Assembly: GCA_020435085.1 (NCBI GenBank)
Contig: JAGRAB010000141.1
Location: forward strand, 1 to 9,603
Source: Bdellovibrionales bacterium
GTDB lineage: Bacteria; Bdellovibrionota; Bdellovibrionia; Bdellovibrionales; UBA1609
DNA length: 9,603 nucleotides
Reading direction: 5' to 3'
Positions 6,836 through 9,603 of the stretch are shown here, in pieces (the stretch's first letter is position 1; every line of letters begins with the position of its first letter). Position numbers and translations under genes: made by a program. Under the pieces are notes generated by a model. The model saw only the letters and a list, made by a program, of their open reading frames with translations, did not search any database and was not told the origin of the DNA.

Positions 6836-7510
6836 TTAACTTCCTTTTGCAAAGCAAATCTCTTTTAAGTCCTTAGATATTACTAATGAAGCCCCTGTTT
6901 TTTCAATGACGTCTTCTTTAGAAACACCGGGAGCCAGTTCTTTTAAAACAAATTGTTCATTTTCAATATCAATAACAGCAAGATCAGTAACAATACGATC
7001 AATACAGCCAACTCCAGTCAGTGGTAGCGTACACTTTTCTAAAAGTTTTGGTTCCCCATCTCGACTTGTATGAGTCATGGCAACAATCACTCGTTGGGCT
7101 CCAGCAACAAGATCCATAGCCCCACCCATGCCCTTGACCATTTTTCCAGGAACCATCCAGTTTGCGATACTTCCAGTTTGATCGACTTCCATCGCACCCA
7201 AAACAGTGAGATCAACATGACCTCCGCGAATCATGGCAAAGCTATCTGAAGAAGAAAAAAAACTTGCTCCAGGAACTGTTGTAATGGTTTGTTTGCCGGC
7301 GTTAATTAAGTCGGCATCAATATTATTTTCTGTAGGAAAAGGTCCCATTCCTAAGAGGCCGTTTTCACTTTGTAACATAACAAATTTATCTTGAGGAATA
7401 TGGTTGGCAACAAGAGTTGGAATTCCAATTCCTAAGTTTACAACAAAACCATCTTCAATTTCTTGAGAAATGCGTTTTGCAATTTGATCTCGATTCATGG
7501 GTTGAGACAT
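6836..7510 (-). CDS. scoB: 3-oxoacid CoA-transferase subunit B (succinyl-CoA:acetoacetate type)
   Basis: This is the beta subunit of the heteromeric family I CoA-transferase that moves CoA from succinyl-CoA to acetoacetate. The catalytic glutamate is in LQSENGLLG (46-54, Glu49), which matches the family active-site signature; it forms the covalent glutamyl-CoA thioester. Other family landmarks are NLGIGIPT near the N-terminus, [18 protein letters not shown] in the middle, [13 protein letters not shown] and the CTLPLTG stretch. The 224 residues match usual length. ATG at 7508-7510 is chosen over an in-frame GTG at 7514-7516, because AAGGA (7519-7523) is eight bases from the ATG but touches the GTG too closely. 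The gene begins 12 bases after subunit A ends, so the two are translated from one message at matching levels. Confidence 0.96.
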   Translation of the reverse strand: MSQPMNRDQIAKRISQEIEDGFVVNLGIGIPTLVANHIPQDKFVMLQSENGLLGMGPFPTENNIDADLINAGKQTITTVPGASFFSSSDSFAMIRGGHVDLTVLGAMEVDQTGSIANWMVPGKMVKGMGGAMDLVAGAQRVIVAMTHTSRDGEPKLLEKCTLPLTGVGCIDRIVTDLAVIDIENEQFVLKELAPGVSKEDVIEKTGASLVISKDLKEICFAKGS

Positions 7511-7518
7511 TTTCACTT

Positions 7519-7523
7519 TCCTT
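7519..7523 (-). promoter_or_regulatory. Ribosome binding site of scoB, overlapping the scoA stop
   Basis: AAGGA on the minus strand lies eight bases before ATG at 7510 and shares its first base with the last base of the scoA stop codon (7523-7525). This favours the ATG over the GTG six bases earlier and suggests coupled translation of the two subunits. Confidence 0.6.
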
Positions 7524-8215
7524 TATTTTGCGACCGTTCGTTGTTCAATGCGTTTTTCGTATTTTGGCCCTTGAATAATTCTTTGAACAAAAATTCCAGG
7601 CGTATGAATTTGATCTGGGTCCAATTCGCCCATTTCAACAATTTCTTCGACTTCAGCAACAGTGATTTTTCCAGCTGTAGCAACCATGGGATTAAAATTT
7701 CTTGCTGTTTTTCTATAAATCAGATTTCCAAAAGTATCCGCCTTCCAAGCTTTCACAAGTGCAAAGTCCCCAGTAATGGACTCTTCAAGAATATATTTTC
7801 TTCCATGGTATTCGCGTTCTTCTTTCCCTTCAGCCACTTGGGTTCCATATCCCGTAGGGGTGAAAAAAGCGGGAATGCCAGCTCCACCAGCTCTCAGTTT
7901 TTCGGCAAGTGTCCCTTGAGGAGTCAGTTCTACCTCTAACTCTCCACTTAAGAATTGCTTTTCAAAAGTGTCATTTTCTCCTACGTAGCTGGAAATCATT
8001 TTTTTTATTTGTCGTGTTTGAAGAAGAAGCCCTAATCCAAAATCATCCACACCGGCGTTATTTGAAACACAAGTGAGATTTTTAGCTCCAGAATCTCTGA
8101 GAGCTAAAATAAGATTCTCAGGAATTCCGCAAAGTCCAAACCCCCCGAGGAGAATGGTCATATTGTCTTTGACTCCTTCAAGGGCGGCTTTTGCTGAGGG
8201 GTAAATCTTCTTCAT
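7523..8215 (-). CDS. scoA: 3-oxoacid CoA-transferase subunit A (succinyl-CoA:acetoacetate type)
   Basis: This is the alpha subunit partner of the downstream gene. The sequence [16 protein letters not shown] (17-32) fits the family signature for the CoA-binding loop exactly, and [11 protein letters not shown] is the form typical of SCOT-type enzymes, unlike the GGFMGIGTP of AtoD. Further landmarks are SNNAG (51-55) and [20 protein letters not shown] (99-118). The 230 residues are normal length. An open frame continues 57 bases upstream to 8272 inside the thiolase gene, but that extension is Trp/Arg/Cys-rich and non-homologous. ATG at 8213-8215, with GGAG five bases ahead (8221-8224), is the true start. 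It overlaps the thiolase stop as ATGA (8212-8215), a classic translational-coupling arrangement. Confidence 0.96.
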   Translation of the reverse strand: MKKIYPSAKAALEGVKDNMTILLGGFGLCGIPENLILALRDSGAKNLTCVSNNAGVDDFGLGLLLQTRQIKKMISSYVGENDTFEKQFLSGELEVELTPQGTLAEKLRAGGAGIPAFFTPTGYGTQVAEGKEEREYHGRKYILEESITGDFALVKAWKADTFGNLIYRKTARNFNPMVATAGKITVAEVEEIVEMGELDPDQIHTPGIFVQRIIQGPKYEKRIEQRTVAK

Positions 8216-9390
8216 AAATTCTCCACAATCACAGCGACAGCCTCGCCTCCACCAATACAAAGACTTGCGCAACCATATTTTTTATTTTGAGTTTTAAGAG
8301 CGTGAATAAGAGTTGTAAAGATGCGAGCTCCACTGGCTCCGATGGGATGACCAAGAGCCACAGCTCCACCATGCACATTGACTTTTGCATCGGGGATATT
8401 GAGTTCTTTCATTGCTGCCATTGTGACAATACTAAAAGCTTCATTGATTTCCCAAAGATCAATATCGTCAGCTTTGAGTTGAGCTTGGTTGAGGGCTTTT
8501 TTCATGGCACCAACAGGGGCTGTTGTAAACCATTTAGGGTCATTGGCAAAATGAGCTTGTGTGATAATTTTTGCCAATGACTTAAAACCATTTTTCTTAA
8601 CACTTGCAGATGATGATAAAACAACAGCCGCTCCGCCATCATTAATTTTGCTCGCATTGGCTGCCGTAATAGATCCCTCTTTATCAAATGCAGGTCTCAG
8701 TGTGAGCATTTTTTCGAATTGAGCTTTTCCAGGCTCGTCATCAATTTTAATCTGTAGAGTTTCCTTTTTATTAGGGACTTCAACAGCAATAATTTCTTCG
8801 TTAAACCAACCTTTTTTTTGTGCGGTTTGAGCTTTCTCATAACTATTTTTTGCAAAGGCATCTTGTTCTTCTCGATTAGATTTGTATTCACGAACACAAA
8901 GCTCAGCAGCATTGCCCATATGAAAATCATTATAAGGATCCCAAAGGCCATCTTTAAGCATGGAATCTATCATTTTTACATGTCCCATACGGTAACCGCT
9001 CCGAGAGTTTTCTAATAGATGGGGAGCCAAACTCATATTTTCTTGGCCACCAGCGACTGCGATTTGATGGCGACCTAATTGAATTGCATCGGCAGCGAGC
9101 ATAATTGATTTTAAACCAGAACCACAAACTTTATTAATGGTCATACAAGGGACAGAACTTGGAAGTCCAGCAGCTAAGGCGGCTTGTCTTGCGGGGGCTT
9201 GGCCGACACCAGAAGTAAGGACATTTCCCATAATGCACTCTTCAATTTGTTGAAGCTCAACACCGGCTTTTTTAATAGCTGAAGCTATAGCTGTTGCTCC
9301 TAATTGAGGGGCTGCTACGGTTGAGAGGCTTCCAAGAAAGGATCCAATGGGTGTTCTTTGAGCACTGAGTATAAATACATCATTTGACAT
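8212..9390 (-). CDS. atoB: Acetyl-CoA acetyltransferase (thiolase)
   Basis: This thiolase II catalyses the reversible conversion of acetoacetyl-CoA plus CoA to two acetyl-CoA. The 392 residues are the standard length. Catalytic features are all present: nucleophile Cys89 in NKVCGSG, NEAF (316-319), His348 in [10 protein letters not shown], and Cys378 in [18 protein letters not shown] (61-69) and GGQENMS (114-120) are also family-typical. The start ATG at 9388-9390 has a strong GGAGG about seven bases upstream. It is the first gene of a three-gene operon with scoA and scoB, so the pathway direction is probably acetoacetate consumption (from ketone bodies, leucine or polyhydroxybutyrate breakdown) rather than synthesis. 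A biosynthetic role in poly-hydroxybutyrate formation would normally come with reductase and synthase genes, which are absent from the window. Confidence 0.96.
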   Translation of the reverse strand: MSNDVFILSAQRTPIGSFLGSLSTVAAPQLGATAIASAIKKAGVELQQIEECIMGNVLTSGVGQAPARQAALAAGLPSSVPCMTINKVCGSGLKSIMLAADAIQLGRHQIAVAGGQENMSLAPHLLENSRSGYRMGHVKMIDSMLKDGLWDPYNDFHMGNAAELCVREYKSNREEQDAFAKNSYEKAQTAQKKGWFNEEIIAVEVPNKKETLQIKIDDEPGKAQFEKMLTLRPAFDKEGSITAANASKINDGGAAVVLSSSASVKKNGFKSLAKIITQAHFANDPKWFTTAPVGAMKKALNQAQLKADDIDLWEINEAFSIVTMAAMKELNIPDAKVNVHGGAVALGHPIGASGARIFTTLIHALKTQNKKYGCASLCIGGGEAVAVIVENL

Positions 9391-9470
9391 CTTATGACCT
9401 CCGTCGTCATTAAGCGGGAGTTGTTAATAGCATCAAGTTGTCTTAGGATTTTATATCGAAGTCAATGCTC

Positions 9471-9571
9471 GTACAGCTTAACATTATTTTTTTCTTTGTT
9501 GCTTCGTCGTTGCGGTATTATACATACAGCATCCTCCTCGCTCCTCGCAAAAAAATAATGTTAAGTTGTAC
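9471..9571. repeat. Long inverted repeat (23-base arms, 55-base loop), MITE-like or regulatory
   Basis: The left arm (9471-9493) starts GTACAGCTTAACATTA and ends in seven T. The right arm (9549-9571) is its reverse complement, starting with seven A and ending GTTAAGTTGTAC, with one difference (G9476 opposite T9566, which still wobble-pairs in RNA). The loop is GC-richer than the arms, with GTTGC twice (9498-9502, 9509-9513), the palindrome GTATTATAC (9515-9523) and CTCCTCG in tandem (9534-9547). A perfect TATAAT lies on the minus strand at 9517-9522, but I see no good -35 at proper spacing. TA dinucleotides sit symmetrically at 9472-9473 and 9569-9570, so a ~95-base element with TA target duplication (as for IS630/Tc1-mariner MITEs) is possible. 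It lies between the thiolase operon and a probable divergent gene. Confidence 0.8.
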
Positions 9572-9583
9572 TAAGGGCTTTTT

Positions 9584-9603
9584 ATGAAGCTTTTTTATAT
9601 TCG
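9584..9603 (+). CDS. Probable start of a divergent gene, cut by the window end
   Basis: ATG at 9584-9586 is followed by codons for Lys, Leu, Phe, Tyr, Ile, which would fit the start of a signal peptide or membrane segment. AAGGG at 9573-9577 sits six bases upstream as a suitable ribosome site. Only six full codons are visible, so neither the gene nor its product can be confirmed. An alternative reading of the same bases is a weak hairpin (9573-9594) ending in T-rich DNA. Confidence 0.4.

Noticed and set aside
7463..7939. Plus-strand 158-codon open frame
   Set aside because: It runs antisense to scoA and scoB, which have full family motifs; its Phe/Ser/Asn-rich translation is typical of the reverse strand of AT-rich coding DNA.
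8216..8272. N-terminal extension of scoA by 19 residues
   Set aside because: It lies inside the thiolase gene, encodes Trp/Arg/Cys-rich sequence unlike the family, and the internal ATG at 8215 has a good ribosome site and the usual N-terminus.
9476..9566. Integron attC site
   Set aside because: GCTTAAC and GTTAAGT fit the core patterns, but since the arms are complementary one match forces the other. The inner arms are plain T7/A7 without the bulged bases attC sites need, and there is no integrase or cassette array, so this is kept only as a weak alternative.

Overview
The window is AT-rich and densely coded: seven well-supported genes of recognisable family, one small secreted protein of unknown function, and the first codons of a probable further gene at the right edge. 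It looks like the chromosome of a free-living Gram-negative bacterium. The AT-rich composition, a lipoprotein-type L,D-transpeptidase, a stand-alone cyclic-nucleotide-binding protein with a long C-terminal half, a very large charged coiled-coil protein and the non-ATG starts would fit the Bdellovibrio-like lineage (Bdellovibrionota). That assignment is a guess from protein style, not a demonstrated placement. I see no rRNA, tRNA, CRISPR array, transposase or phage gene.

Layout: 6-1676 (+) encodes a 556-residue, almost entirely coiled-coil protein, possibly cut at its 5' end by the window edge. Pyruvate kinase (1682-3157, +) follows after only 5 bases. Three minus-strand genes converge on it: a two-domain ceruloplasmin-like multicopper oxidase (3187-4173), a cyclic-nucleotide-binding protein with a TTG start (4313-5305), and a YkuD-type L,D-transpeptidase lipoprotein whose best start is GTG (5419-6117). 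A 305-base divergent region (6118-6422) with short inverted and direct repeats separates these from a small secreted four-cysteine protein (6423-6815, +). The rest is a minus-strand three-gene operon (9390 down to 6836): acetyl-CoA acetyltransferase, then CoA-transferase subunits A and B, with a 4-base ATGA overlap and a 12-base gap at the two junctions. Upstream of it, 9391-9583 carries a striking 23-base inverted repeat around a 55-base loop, and a probable divergent gene starts at 9584.

How the genes work together: the thiolase and the two CoA-transferase subunits form a complete route from acetoacetate to two acetyl-CoA (acetoacetate + succinyl-CoA to acetoacetyl-CoA, then thiolysis). Pyruvate kinase is the last ATP-forming step of glycolysis. 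The oxidase, the transpeptidase and the small protein all carry export signals and act in the envelope. Their shared function, if any, is not evident. Most of the window is ordinary metabolism. The least explained items are the long inverted repeat at 9471-9571, the repeats at 6185-6224, and the pairing of a giant coiled-coil gene with pyruvate kinase.
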